From Cordylochernes scorpioides (taxonomy: Eukaryota; Arthropoda; Arachnida; Pseudoscorpiones; Chernetidae): DNA of 64,000 nt. The stretch is from assembly GCA_030710605.1 (NCBI GenBank), contig CP092880.1, positions 13,247,639-13,311,638 on the forward strand, read 5' to 3'. Position numbers and translations under genes: made by a program. How positions within the stretch are numbered: the stretch's first letter is position 1; the number at the start of each line of letters is the position of its first letter. Under the pieces are notes generated by a model. The model did no database searches. It saw nothing but the letters and a program-made list of their open reading frames with translations, and had not been told where the DNA came from. This document shows positions 53,579 through 64,000 of the stretch, one piece after another.

Positions 53579-54901
53579 CGAGGTGTGTTCAAAAGGTATC
53601 GCGACTTTTGTGTTTTTTCAAAAATTATTTATTTATTAATGAATACCTATTATGTCCCCTCCAAAGTAATCCCCATGAGATATTATACACTTGTGCCAAC
53701 GGTTTTTCCAATCTTCGAAGCACTTCAAAAAATCATTTAAAAAAAAATCTTTTTCAGCTCCTCCTTCGATGCCGTCTTTATCTCGTCAAGCGTAGCGTAA
53801 CGTCGTCCTTTCATGGGCCTCTTCAGTTTAGGGAACAAGAAAAAGTCACAGGGGGCCAGATCTTGGGAATACGATGGCTGCGGCATCATTAGTGTGTTGA
53901 TTTTGGCCAAAAAGTCGCGCACAAGCAACGATGTGTGAGCAGGGGCGTTATCGTGGTGCAAAAGCCAATTTTTGTTCTTCCACAAATCCGGGCGCTTTTG
54001 GCGGATTGCTTCGCGCAAATTGCGCATAACTTGCCGGTAATATTCCTTATTGACCGTTCTACCCTGTGGCAAGAACTCATGATGCACCACGCCCCTGCAA
54101 TCGAAGAAAACTGTCAGCAAAACTTTCACATTCGACCGAACTTGGCGCGCTTTTTTCGGTCTTGGTTCGTGCGGCAGCTTCAATTGAGATGATTGAGCTT
54201 TGGTTTCCACGTCATAACCATAAACCCACGCTTCGTCACCAGTTATGACCCTCTGGAGCAAATTTGGATCGTCGCGGACAGAGTCCAACATCTCATTAGC
54301 AATGTTCATGCGATGCTGTTTTTGGTCGCAATTGAGCAATTTTGGTACGAATTTTGCGGCGACCCGTCTCATGTCCAAATCATTGATAAAAATCGAATGG
54401 CACGAGCCAATCGATATGTTTAGGTCCTCAGCAACTTCTCTAACGGCGATTCGACGATTGGCCTATATCATTTTCTCCACTTCATTAATTTTTTCGTCTG
54501 TTGTTGAAGTGCTCGGGCGTCAGGCACGCTCTTCGTCGTTCACATCTTCTCGGCCTTCTGAGAACATTTTGTACCACCGATAAACGTTGCTTCGGTCCAA
54601 GGTAGCTTCTCCGTATGCCACAGTTAACATTCGGAATGCATCCGCGCACTTAATTTTGTTTTTCACACAAAATTTGATACAGGTTCTTTGATCCATTTTT
54701 TTAATAGGTAAAAATCGAAGACGATCCAAAACACCTGCAAGCAAAGCAGCTGTCAACAATTAAGTGAACATTCAAAATGGCCGAGCTTGTCGGCATAAGT
54801 GAGAGACATGAGTACCAACATAAAGCCACAAAAAGATCGAAATTCAAATATACGTAACCCGCGAAAATTCAAAAGTCGCGATACGTTTTGAACACACCTC
54901 G
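53579..54901 (-). mobile_element. mariner element, inactive
   Basis: 1,323 bp. TIRs CGAGGTGTGTTCAAAA(G/C)GTA continue to 32 bases with a single mismatch. TA at 53577-53578 and 54902-54903. Complete in structure but with a damaged transposase. Confidence 0.9.
53640..54696 (-). pseudogene. mariner transposase (DD34D) with two stops and a frameshift
   Basis: One frame can be followed from MDQRTCIKFC (54696) to 53737. It has the HTH region (CADAFRMLTVAYGEATLDRS; WYKMFSEGR), first catalytic D in TGDEAWVYGYD, second in HHDNAPAH and third in LAPCDFFLFP, with 34 residues between the last two, as in mariner. Broken by a TGA at 54522-54520, a TAG at 54465-54463, and a one-base gain in the T run at about 53740, which puts the last 30 or so residues (LKCFEDWKNRW) out of frame. 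The catalytic triad itself is intact. Such domains resemble the SETMAR type. Confidence 0.85.
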
Positions 54902-55001
54902 TATGTTATAATAAATTTATCGGCTTGCTATTATATTAAATATTTCTGTTTTTGAAATTAATTGCTGGTTATTTTGATATATGAGCATTTTATGTTATTT
55001 C

Positions 55002-55265
55002 AGTCGTGGGCATCTTAGAAAATACAATAAAATCTATTTAAATAGCAATTTTCTTTAATTGTGCTGATAGACATAATAAAGGAAGAAATATAAAAGACAT
55101 AATTAGAGTAAAGTACTACTGACTTAAGGCGAGTAGAATAATGAAAAAACAAAATATTACATATTTACATATCTACAAAAGATTTGAGCCGGCCAACGGG
55201 AAACAACAACAATGGGTTTATATAGCGAAAGCAGTGACATCTGGTGGTCGTTTTACAGAGTAGTT
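55002..55265. repeat. dispersed repeat D, copy 2
   Basis: Matches 49025-49268 with an extra AAAGGAAGAAATATAAAAGA segment. Direct orientation. Confidence 0.6.
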
Positions 55266-55348
55266 TGTTTTCTAAAAGTTATAATTTTAAAATAATAAAA
55301 ATACATTTATGTATATGGATGAAAATTTTTCTGGGAGTAAATTGATCC

Positions 55349-55732
55349 ATAGAAGCACAGGGTGCCTCTCCCGTCAAAATAAACGTCAAAACCAGACGCC
55401 ATCCATTGACCGTCACCGCAAACTAGCGGCCTCGGGTCGGTGACAACGACACAACACCAGCTTCGGCCTAGCCACTTTGCCAGCTAAGATATTCTTTGGT
55501 AGATTGAGAAGATTCCATTAGATCCCGTGTGGAACTCATGGAATAAAGTCCGCCTTAGACTGACGAGGACCATTAGCCCGAAACCATGGTCTCTAGGTGG
55601 ACGCTTCTCAGTTTGCCAAAGCTGGTGTTGTGGCTTTGTCACCGACCTGAGGCCGCTAGTTTGCGGTGACGGTCAATAGATGGCGTCAGGTTTTGACGTT
55701 TATTTTGACGGGAGAGGTGCACTGTGCTTTTA
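55349..55732. mobile_element. MITE family A, complete reference copy
   Basis: 384 bp with arms of at least 110 bp: ATAGAAGCACAGGGTGCCTC … and, reversed, ATAAAAGCACAGTGCACCTC. Both continue through GTCAAAATAAACGTCAAAAC and GACAAAGCCACAACACCAGC-type sequence. The unpaired core contains TAAAGTCCGCCTTAGACTGA. Non-coding. Confidence 0.75.
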
Positions 55733-56244
55733 TGGATATATGTATATTTATCAATTTTTTTATTTTATATATTCATATTTATTATATATATATATATATG
55801 CATCATTATTTATCCTTACTCTTAATAATATTTAATCAATTTGTATATAACCATATAATGATCTAATATGAAGTATTTGATAAAGTAGCTTATCATATCT
55901 CTCTCTAAGAAAGTAAGTTCTACTGAATAATAAGAAATAAAGAAACACAGCATCCAGTTAAATATGTCTATGTGTCAACCCAATTAGGAATGTCACAGAA
56001 GCACATTAGGAAGTTTTAAACGCAAACCTCCGTGACCAAGTTGTTTGTGACTTTCAGCCTGAAGTTTTGTTGACTTTGTTGGAGTCTTAATGGCGAATAA
56101 AACACACTTTCAACATTCCCAATTTTGCCATTTTATTATATAGGAAACTTTTTTTATTTGTCAAATATAAATATTTAGAAGTTTTTTAATGCGCTCAAAA
56201 AGTTAATTTTACCATATGTATTGATCTCAATGTATATAGACATA
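55733..56244. other. AT-rich, no gene
   Basis: (TA)n tract near 55785-55800. Nothing else recognised. Confidence 0.35.
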
Positions 56245-56606
56245 TTTGATATATATAAAAATGAATGTTTGTATGTTTGTTTGTTTGTTTGTATGTCCGG
56301 TATACAAATTCGCAGTAGTTCACTAATTCAAACTAAAATTTCCATGCATAGGTAAAAAAAATACGGGGAAGACGATAGGCTATTTAAAAAATATATAAAT
56401 GAATTATTAAAGCTATATATTCAAATTATTCTACTTAGATCACGAACAGCGCCCTCTATCAAAGATTAGATTAAATTATGCTGATGCAAACAAATATATA
56501 ATGCTAATAACAAACAATTATAAAAAAAATCTTATCTAAATATATATCACTCGGGTAGATATGCACACGGGTCAATCCCGGGGCGAAGCCCAGGTCACCC
56601 GTCTAG
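56245..56606 (+). mobile_element. second type of Helitron-like element
   Basis: The start ATATATAAAAATGAATGTTTG followed by (TTTG)n is a common 5' end of arthropod Helitrons. The 3' end has GGGGCGAAGCCC then AGGTCACCCGTCTAG and T. However, TTTGATATATAT occurs at both borders (56245-56256 and 56607-56618), which looks like a target duplication and is not expected for a Helitron. Confidence 0.5.
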
Positions 56607-56636
56607 TTTGATATATATTTGAAAACCTTTATATAC

Positions 56637-56875
56637 ACCCATGGAAAGAAAAAGAGAGAGACAAAACTTAAGGAAGTTATACCTTTTAACATGTATATCG
56701 GGATTCAGATAATAAATCTGAAAGATATTACAGTGACCTTTATTGAAGACACGAGATAACCAAGTGTAAATAAAATTGCCTCTGTTTCCTCTTCTTAAAA
56801 AAAAAAAAAAAAAAAAAAGGCAACAAGCGACATCAAAAACTTTCCACTTCCATAAGTTTTGCATCAATTTTTTAT
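56637..56875. mobile_element. MITE family C, copy with A-rich interior
   Basis: GACAAAACTTAAGGAAGTTATACC at the left, GTGACCTTTATTGAAGACACGAGATAACC within, CTTCCATAAGTTTTGCATC at the right. A20-type run inside. Confidence 0.55.
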
Positions 56876-57227
56876 ATGTCAAAGTAATTCATAATTCATT
56901 TCGGCGAATAAACGTTTAAAAAATTAAAATATATATATTTGAAAAAGAGCAGTAAGACCTCCAATAAGCGACTTATCTTATGAGTAACTGAGCGAACACA
57001 TTTATAAACGAAGTGATGATCAAACTCAACCTCTGTTAAACGACCACCTATACCAGAGACCAGAAATAATAATGGTTTTGGGCTACAGCCTCTCATGAGT
57101 GTATCTATTGAAAATTTACCATTCTTTTTTCATAAACCTTTTGTATCAATGATAATATTGTCACTTAGAGAAAATTAAGAAAGACGAACAAGGAAATGAC
57201 AAGCCAATTTTTTTTTTAAACCAAAAT
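56876..57227. other. no gene
   Basis: Short AT-rich interval. A 66-codon minus frame at 56896-57096 is unrecognised. Confidence 0.3.
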
Positions 57228-57370
57228 ACACTCATGGAAAAAAACTTTAAAAAGTGGGAAGTCTTTGATGTCACCATTTGTGTATTATTTTTTAAGGAGA
57301 CAGAGGCAATTTTGTTCACACTTGGTTATCTCACATGTCTTTAATTGAGCTCACTATGTATGAACATATC
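57228..57370. mobile_element. MITE family C, partial
   Basis: TACACTCATGGAAAAAAACTTTAAAAAG and GACAGAGGCAATTTTGTTCACACTTGG match the family. The right end is missing. Confidence 0.5.
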
Positions 57371-57713
57371 TAAAAGAAGGAAAAGCAAGTTATTTTAATC
57401 AACAAGAAAAATATTCGTTTTCTGTATCACAATGATTTGATTGATTCTCAAATATTTATGATGATTATACAGGAAGATGTATTTGGGTATAAATTTCAGG
57501 AATTGAAAGATCTAATTGAAATAGATAGGATAATTTCACGTCGTGATTGGTCCACCTCACACTTAGCTGATTGATGGCATTTCTACACCTCCGCCACCCT
57601 TCATCGTTATTATTTGGTCTCTTTTTACTTGAATAGTTTGGATGCTTCTGATGAAATCTCAATTACCTCTTTCTTCCTTTGTCGTTTTGTTATCCTTTAT
57701 AGAACTCTTGTTA
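57371..57713. other. no gene
   Basis: Unclassified DNA. A 65-codon minus frame (57465-57662) has no motif. Confidence 0.3.
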
Positions 57714-58015
57714 GGGGTTCGGTGGAAGGATGGTTTAAACCGTTGGTTTTCGACCGCTACGGGTTCGATTCCCGCATTAGGCACTTTTTTTTTTGATAAA
57801 AAAAAATGCTCTAATGGCCCCCGATTCTTTCAAAATTCCAACCCCACCAGCGAGTTCTAGTAATCAAACGGTGCTCTGGCACATTTGTAAGTGTAAAGTC
57901 GAACTGCTTTTCACATATGTAGATATGTGGTGAACTTACAGTAAAAGCAGTCGCCAACTTCTACCCACCATGATTATCATGGCCTGTACCACGTTTACTA
58001 GGGATACGAAAATAA
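57714..58015 (+). mobile_element. tRNA-derived SINE, full-length copy D
   Basis: Head GGGGTTCGGTGGAAGGATGG … GGGTTCGATTCCCGCATTAG with a 9-base deletion before the B box relative to copies A and C, then the complete body ending GGGATACGAAAATAAAA. Confidence 0.75.
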
Positions 58016-58211
58016 AAACTCTCGTGATAGATCTAATGGAAAATCCCGGGATTGGTTTCCATGTGTATTGACCTTAACCTAACCTAAACTTACCTTACCT
58101 AATTATGCTTATATGCACTTTACGCTAGATAAGGCTTAGTAAGAATGGGAAAAGAAAGGTTACAAGATCTTCTGGATCTATTTTATCTACAAAATCTAAT
58201 ATATGTCCACT

Positions 58212-58601
58212 CATGGACAAAACTTAAGGATGTTTCATATTTTGATTTCGCCGTTTGTCTATTTTCTTTAAGGATATAGAGGTAATTTTATTAAAGCATA
58301 GGGTCGTTCTCCTGTCAAAACTAGACGCCATCTATTGACCGTCTTGCAAACTAGCGGACTTAGGTCGGTGACAAAGCCACAACACCAGCTTTGGACAACT
58401 GAGAAGCGTCCACCTGGAAGCTGTAGTTTCGGGCTTATGACTCTTGTGGGCCTAGAGCGGACTTGAGATAATTTTGTTCACACTTGGTTATCTCGTGTCT
58501 TCAATAAAGGTCAATGTGTATCAAATATCTTTCAGAGTTATTGTCTGAATCCCAATATACACGATAAAAGGTACAACTTCCTTAAGTTTTGTTCATGAGT
58601 G
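58212..58601. mobile_element. MITE family C split by a MITE A fragment
   Basis: CACTCATGGACAAAACTTAAGG at the left and CTTAAGTTTTGTTCATGAGTG at the right. At about 58305-58466 a family A arm (CTAGACGCCATCTATTGACC … CCTAGAGCGGACTT) interrupts AGGTAATTTTATT / AATTTTGTTCACAC. Confidence 0.6.
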
Positions 58602-58685
58602 TATTTAATCCAGGTTCTTTGAAAGCTGAATGCCAAATACCTGGCGTGATGAAAATTTTCTGAAAGGCTAATGATCTATAAACCC

Positions 58686-58862
58686 GTTCAAAATAGACGC
58701 TAAAAACTAAACGCCATCTATTGACCGTCTCTGAAAACTAGCAATCTCAGGTCGGTAACAAAGCCACAACACCACCTTTGGAAAACTGAGAAAGGTCCAC
58801 CTGTAAACCATGGTTTCGGGCTAATGATCATCGTCAGTCCAGGGCGGACATTTGTATATACC
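58686..58862. mobile_element. MITE family A, single arm
   Basis: AAAATAGACGCTAAAAACTA … CACAACACCACCTTTGGAAA … CAGTCCAGGGCGGACA. No second arm. Confidence 0.5.
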
Positions 58863-58947
58863 TCTCATGAGAGACCATAGCCCCAAAACATGTATACTAT
58901 CTCTTCCTTGATATAAATAAAGACACATTTTCTTGGAACGCCAATTA

Positions 58948-59376
58948 TTCTATATACAGTTACGAGCGTCATCATCTCTGTCACCGTTTGCTTTTTTTTT
59001 GGAATGGGGCTCTCCTATTGGTTGGCTACGATCACGTGGCTACGATGGCGCCGCCACTACGCGAGACAATTTGTTTTTGACTTTGCCCCCCCCCCCCACT
59101 CGCTTTTTGGTTTTTGTAACTATTGTGTTGGACCGGGTCGCTCCTTGAATAAATGCATATATTAGTTAATAACTAAATGGAATACTCTCTTTCTTTTTCC
59201 CAGTAAGAGACGCCTACGGGAGCCAACAGTACATAGACAGATAAAGCACATAGGCTATAGTTATTAACTAATATATGCATTTATTTAAGGCGCCAATTTA
59301 TAATTGTAACAAATAGTATTTGAATCAAAACATTCAATCGGGTAAAACACGGGCGTTGCCCGGGTCATTCGGCTAG
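58948..59376 (+). mobile_element. Helitron-like non-autonomous element, copy 2
   Basis: 429 bp, inserted between A (58947) and T (59377). 5' TTCTATATACAGTTACGAGC, 3' CGGGCGTTGCCCG hairpin plus GGTCATTCGGCTAG. The interior matches copy 1 (44894-45304) over its whole length, including the internal inverted repeat and a C-rich tract. Confidence 0.75.
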
Positions 59377-59699
59377 TTTGATTATAAAATAAAGCGAATA
59401 CAAAACTAAGCGGATCTTTCCTAGGGAAGACTTTTTAATCTATAACTAAGGAGGATGACACTGGTAACTATCGGGTTGGGAGAATATGTACTTATCGATT
59501 GTTTTTAATCTCCTGGATACTAATCAAACAAATGCCACCGGCTTCTGGAGATATGTTTTTAATATTTATAATAAAGAAACGCATCTTCGGAAACCTGTGG
59601 CATTTGTTTGAATATGCATATAACTAGGTACTATAGAAAATGTGTGAAAAATTGACAAAATTTGCATACATAGTTATTTAATTTTTATTTATTTCAACA
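59377..59699. other. no gene; small inverted repeat
   Basis: TCAAACAAATGCCACCGG (about 59524) is complemented by CCTGTGGCATTTGTTTGA (about 59593-59610). The enclosed part has GGAGATATG and CATCTTCGGAAACC. May be a small foldback element. Confidence 0.35.
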
Positions 59700-60450
59700 C
59701 ACAAAACGCGATATCCTGGCTAGGAATAATTACGTCGATTTACGTTTTTAAAACAGAAACAGTTAATAACATATTATACAAGAAAAAGTAATTAAAAAAT
59801 AAAAAAGAGAAACAATAATATATATTAGGAAACTGAACCTTTCAGGTTAGAAATATAATCATAAATATATTTACAAAAATAGTTAAATCTATGATAATTC
59901 TCTCTGCTATTTACAAATTGATATAGATCCACAACCTTGTTTATTGTCTGTAATCTAGCGCTAAAGAAGAGTGGGCTTCCCAGCAGTATGTGTCTCGAGT
60001 CCTGGAATTCGTTGCCACAATGACAGCTAGAGTGTTAAACAGCTCCAATTTTTAATAAAAATCCCTTAAAATTTCCATGGTTCGTTGTAAACTGGGTATT
60101 ATAAAAATTCGAACGGAAAAAATGTTGGAATTCCGAACGGGAAAAAGCTTTGGAATACTTCATTTGTTTTTAGAAATAATTCATCCATTTTTATACTTAA
60201 AAATGAACTAATTACACTCGGAGAATGGGGTCTAAAAGCATTTTGATCCTTTGTCGAAAGATGAGCCAAATCATATTTAATTATTTTAGATTCAATATAA
60301 TCTGTGAGAAGGGGGATGTTGACAAGACTATGAACACAGTTGGAAGATGTAGTCTTGTAGGCTCCAACCGCCCAAAGAATAAATTTGATATTGAATAGAG
60401 TTTAGTTTTTTTTTTTGCATCGACTATTTATAAATTTGTACCATATTTCT
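59700..60450 (-). mobile_element. older copy of the R1-like LINE, decayed
   Basis: The complement follows the C-terminal part and 3' UTR of the intact copy next to it (for example TTGTTTTAATAAAATTAAAT region, AACACTCTAGCTGTCATTGT, and CGCGATATCCTGGCTAGG at 59707). Frameshifts throughout. The younger copy lies immediately upstream in the same orientation. Confidence 0.55.
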
Positions 60451-60550
60451 GAACCAGAACCATATTTAATATTATATTACATATATACATGTTATATTCA
60501 ATTTATTTTTTCTAAAAAGGGGAAAAAATATATTTTTTTAATTTTAATTA

Positions 60551-62680
60551 ATTAATTAACTTTATTAACATCATGAAACGCGATATCCCAAACTCAGGGA
60601 TATTTGCGCCAATACATTTCACTGCATTACAGCAATACGGCTATATACAATCCTGTTCAATTCATTATTTTACATAAATTAACTAAAGAAAATTGTCCAA
60701 AGAGAAAAACAAACAACAAAGCAAAACACACAGAGCAAGCATCGCAGTTCTTTTTTTTTTTTCTAAGATTCCTTCTCTTTTTTCCAATTCAAGAGAAAGT
60801 TGTATATGTATTTACAAAATTGATCAAAATTTTTATACTTTTCTTTTTTGTCTACAAATTCATCAAGCTGTCCAATACGACCAAATCTATTTTCCCTAAA
60901 ATCCCGGAAAATTGGGCACTCCAGAAGTAGATGTCTCGCGTCTTGAATTTCACCTCCGCAGAAGCATCCTGGTTCCTTCACGGCGCCGATAGTTGCCAAA
61001 AATTTCCCAAAATTGCCATGATCTGTAATGAATTGGATATTATAAAAATTTGGACGGAAAAATCTTGGAATTCCTAATACGAAAAAGCTTCTGAAAATTT
61101 CATTAGTGTTCTCAAAAATTTCATTCATTTTTGCGTGTAAGAATGATTTGACTATACTTGGAGCATGGGGTTCGTAAGTAATTAGATCTTCAATGGACAT
61201 TTGAGCTAGATCAAATTTGATTATTCTGGATTCTATATAATCTGTTAGGAGTGGAATTTTTGCCAAGCTATGCACACAGTTTGATGAAGTGGTTTTGTAT
61301 GCTCTAACTGCCCATAAAATGATCTGGTACTGCATGGAGTTCAGTTTTTGTTTACAACGATTGTTTAAATATTTGAACCAAATTTCAGAACCGTATGTAA
61401 GTACAGGCCTAATGATTGTTTTGAATAAAGTTAACCTCTTTTCAGTGTCTAAACCCCACATATTGCCACTTAGTGAACATAATAAGTTTTTCATACGTCC
61501 TGCCTTACACAGAATATCATTAACATGCGGTGTAAAGTTAACTTTGTTTTTCCATTTGTGATTAGAAAATTTCATTCCCAGAATTTTTACTTGCTTGACC
61601 GGCATTATTATATTGTTATTAACCTTAATAGGTATTTTTTGTCTGTTATGTAGGTATAGCATATTAGTCTTCTCTGTACTGATCGTTAATTTATTTCTAT
61701 TACACCATTGGATCACATAATTTAAGGTGTATTCACTTGCGGTTTTTAGTCCTTCAATAGTCTTATTCCAGCAAATTATTGTAACGTCGTCTGCATAACA
61801 TATAATATCTGCATTCATTGAATCAAAATTTATCAACAAATCATTTAGCAAAATATTCCATAGAAGTGGAGATAAAGGTCCACCCTGTGGACATCCTTTA
61901 GTTAGTTTCTTATAAAAAGTTTCTGATTCGTATGTAAATTTCACCTCCCTTTCATTATTCAAATAAGATTTTATGATCCGTATTAAATCTGAAGGAACAT
62001 CATCATTATCCATTCTTTTTATAATAGCAGGCCACCATGCATTGTCGAATGCACCCGCAATATCTATAGCTATCAAGGAAGTCAATTCTTTTTGTTTATG
62101 TTTCAATATAGTTTCTATAATTTTATCCATTCCAGTAATTGTTGATCTAGATTTCATAAAACCATGCTGCCTTGAGCTCATTAAATTATTCTCTAAATAA
62201 TAGTTACTTAATTTATTTTTTATTATATTCTCAAATGTTTTAGATAGATTAGATGTCAATGATATAGGTCTATAACTTTTATTTATTTCATAATTCGTTT
62301 TGCCTGGTTTTGGAATTATTTTTAAGAATGATTTTTTCCATTCATCCGGATAATATCCCATTTCTATACATTTATTGAATAATTTATGCAGAATTGGGAT
62401 TATTTTTATTTTAGCCTGTCTAATCATATTGTTACTAATGTAATCAGGGCCCGGTGCTTTTTTAATATTTGTTTTTAAAATTGTTTCCTCTATTTCCTTA
62501 GATTCGATATAAACACTACTTTTATTTTTATATTTAGGCGTATAATTTCTAATCAAAATATGATCATCTTTATCCAAACCTCCAATATCATCCTGAAATA
62601 GATCGTTCATTAAACTTTTTATTTTGTCGGTCTTTAAATGATCTGGTAAATTATCTATTAGTGGTAATCCTAAATTTCTA
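60551..62680 (-). mobile_element. R1/Jockey-type LINE, 5'-truncated, 17-bp TSD
   Basis: Flanked by TTTTTTAATTTTAATTA at 60534-60550 and 62681-62697. The 3' UTR ends GGGATATCGCGTTTCATGAT-GTTAATAAAG followed by (TTAA)n. The long open reading frame indicates a young insertion, but the 5' part with ORF1 and the endonuclease is absent. Confidence 0.8.
60763..62680 (-). CDS. non-LTR reverse transcriptase (ORF2), 5'-truncated
   Basis: Copies element RNA into DNA at the nicked target. The frame is open from the 5' truncation (62680); counting from the first Met (62610) it is 615 residues. KAPGPD at 51-56, SYRPISLTS 112-120, motif A AIDIAGAFDNAWW 181-193, motif B GCPQGGPLSPLLWN 239-252, and the catalytic motif C YADD at 272-275. 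The thumb region follows with KILGMKFS. No RNase H. The C-terminus has the zinc-binding tail CFCGGEIQDARHLLLECP about 50-65 residues before the end, typical of R1/Jockey-type ORF2. No internal stop or frameshift. The missing N-terminus should hold an AP-like endonuclease, so this copy alone cannot move. Confidence 0.85.
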
Positions 62681-62697
62681 TTTTTTAATTTTAATTA

Positions 62698-63265
62698 TTA
62701 TTATTTTTTGTTCGGTTGTAGATAGATTTGTTTTTTCTTTTTGGTTGGTTGAATGTGTTTTTTTTTCAATAAACTCATTTGCCAAAACTATAATATTATA
62801 TAGTTAAATTTGATTCAAATAAAATAAGCATATTTGCTAATAATTAATATTTTCTTCTTTTTTTTTTAAAGTAAAAATTTACCTTCGACAATCTAAACAT
62901 TACTTAATATATATATATTTTTTTATGCTCAACCCCCGAATATAAGATAGATATTATATTCTGTTGACTTTGCTTAGAATTTTTAATGAAACTGATTCAA
63001 TGAAACTAATTATTATTCAAACATTATATTTATTGAATTAAAAGAGAGAGAACAAAATATAAAAGGGAAACCATTATTAAACAAATGAACTTTTTCTGTT
63101 TCGGTTAGCACCTATTTACCTGTGAGCTTACACACACTCTGTGAAACAATTAATTATAATATATGTACAACATATTTCCAGGTAAATATGGTAATCATGA
63201 TATTAACGGAAGCAACAATACAACGTATCACATCTCCGGTAAACAAAACAAAAGGATGAGGAATG
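62698..63265. other. AT-rich, no gene
   Basis: Long T tracts and AT-rich DNA. Nothing recognised. Confidence 0.35.
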
Positions 63266-63279
63266 TCAGGTTGCACTGC

Positions 63280-63620
63280 TCCATCAGGCCCCTCATATGG
63301 GAGGCCTTCGACATCATACAGCAACCACCCGACCTGCAGGGCTGGCTTTTCGGTCAAGGGCTGGATGACGACGCCCTCGCCATCCTCGCGTCTGCCAAGT
63401 CATCCATACACAGGTTCTTTCTGAGCCTTGAGATGAGGGGAGAACGTGAAAACCCCCTTACTGTCTGGAGGAGAACTCTCCGTCGTTGGGGTAATCTCCT
63501 CGATTGTACATAACTGTATATATTTTACTCTTTTATTTTTTCCCTCTTTTTATAATTATTATATACTACTACCATTGACTTGTGTATGAGGTCAATAAAA
63601 TATTTTTGAATCTCAAAATC
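63280..63620 (+). mobile_element. LINE 3' end with 14-bp TSD
   Basis: Flanked by TCAGGTTGCACTGC at 63266-63279 and 63621-63634. It ends GTCAATAAAATATTTTTGAA-TCTCAAAATC, which resembles the 3' ends of the ORF1-type units at 14-20 kb (AATAAA…TTTCAATCTCAATCTC). Confidence 0.65.
63281..63513 (+). pseudogene. LINE ORF2 C-terminal fragment
   Basis: Inside the TSD the frame reads SIRPLIWEAFDIIQQPPDLQ … HRFFLSLEMRGERENPLTVW … WGNLLDCT and stop at 63511-63513. A tryptophan- and arginine-rich end like this fits the extreme C-terminus of a LINE ORF2, but I cannot name the family firmly. The part of the frame before 63280 belongs to flanking DNA. Confidence 0.4.
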
Positions 63621-63634
63621 TCAGGTTGCACTGC

Positions 63635-64000
63635 GCCACTAGGGGGAGTTGTCAGAGGTATGACATCACCTACCGGCCCAATCTGGCTTCTCTCGACGGT
63701 ACGGTCCAATACATGGCCATCGACCTAGAAGCTTATATATCCGTAATTTTTCTGAATACCCTCACTAAGGTTTCTTCAAAAACTGCCAGCTATATAAGCA
63801 GAACAACCCAATACAGTACTAGAGCGATTTGGTGGATTAAACTAACTAAACCGCTGGGAGGGTTCATCATTGATTAAGTTGTAACTTCCAATATTATCAT
63901 TACAGAAAGTAGAAAATTATTGATTTAAAATTGAAAATATATATCATTGTGAGTATAAATCTTACAATCATCTAAAAAAATTATAATCAATTAGTGTGTT
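63635..64000. other. unclassified DNA with a MITE end
   Basis: 63825-63880 (GGATTAAACTAACTAAACCGCTGGGAGGGTTCA) is an end of the MITE family seen at 20.4 and 38.87 kb. The 83-codon frame at 63626-63877 runs across it and has no motif. Confidence 0.4.

Noticed and set aside
63626-63877. 83-codon gene at the window end
   Set aside because: Runs through a MITE end and has no recognisable motif.

Overview
This window is AT-rich, intron-bearing-genome type animal DNA, most likely from an arthropod; the transposon repertoire would suit an arachnid, but the sequence alone does not fix the species. I found no convincing host protein-coding gene. Nearly everything recognisable is a mobile element, the remains of one, or a tandem array. 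The only conventional RNA-gene sequences are a near-perfect tRNA-Gly(GCC), which lies inside a Helitron-like element, and a U6 snRNA retrocopy.

Layout. 0-13 kb: scattered tRNA-derived SINEs, LINE 3' ends, a 96-bp-arm palindrome of Penelope type, a solo LTR with a 4-bp duplication, short terminal-inverted-repeat (TIR) elements, and one complete miniature LTR element (178-bp LTRs, tRNA-Ala primer site) at 11.0-11.7 kb. 14.4-20.3 kb: three minus-strand copies of a LINE-type ORF1 (RRM-like region plus CCHC zinc knuckle) without any ORF2, joined head to tail through (TC)n stretches, plus two further 3' ends. 21.8-33.0 kb: a 9.4-kb minisatellite of 63-bp units with higher-order structure, grading into a 24-bp array. 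35.7-36.9 kb: a 33-bp array that changes to 39 bp.

37-48 kb: a mosaic of SINEs, MITEs, Helitron-like elements, R1-like LINE ends, a Penelope-type GIY-YIG endonuclease fragment, and a triple nest (LINE in LINE, then U6 in LINE) with both target duplications readable. 48-55 kb: a LINE RNase H remnant, a structurally complete Tc1-type element (DD34E transposase) and a mariner (DD34D) killed by two stops and a frameshift. 55-64 kb: long-TIR elements, Helitron-like elements, an R1/Jockey-type LINE with an open 615-codon reverse transcriptase frame and a 17-bp target duplication, and a further LINE 3' end.

The signal I consider most interesting is not a gene. Several dispersed repeats, some in Penelope-type palindromes and some in small TSD-flanked foldbacks, fold on paper as small hammerhead-ribozyme-like motifs: stem I, a CUGANGA-like core, stem II, GAAA, then a stem III reduced to a few bases followed by U-H. 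This architecture recurs at about 3.1, 12.6, 43.15, 44.08, 46.86 and 51.2 kb and in decayed form elsewhere. No programs were run; all homology calls are from motif recognition.
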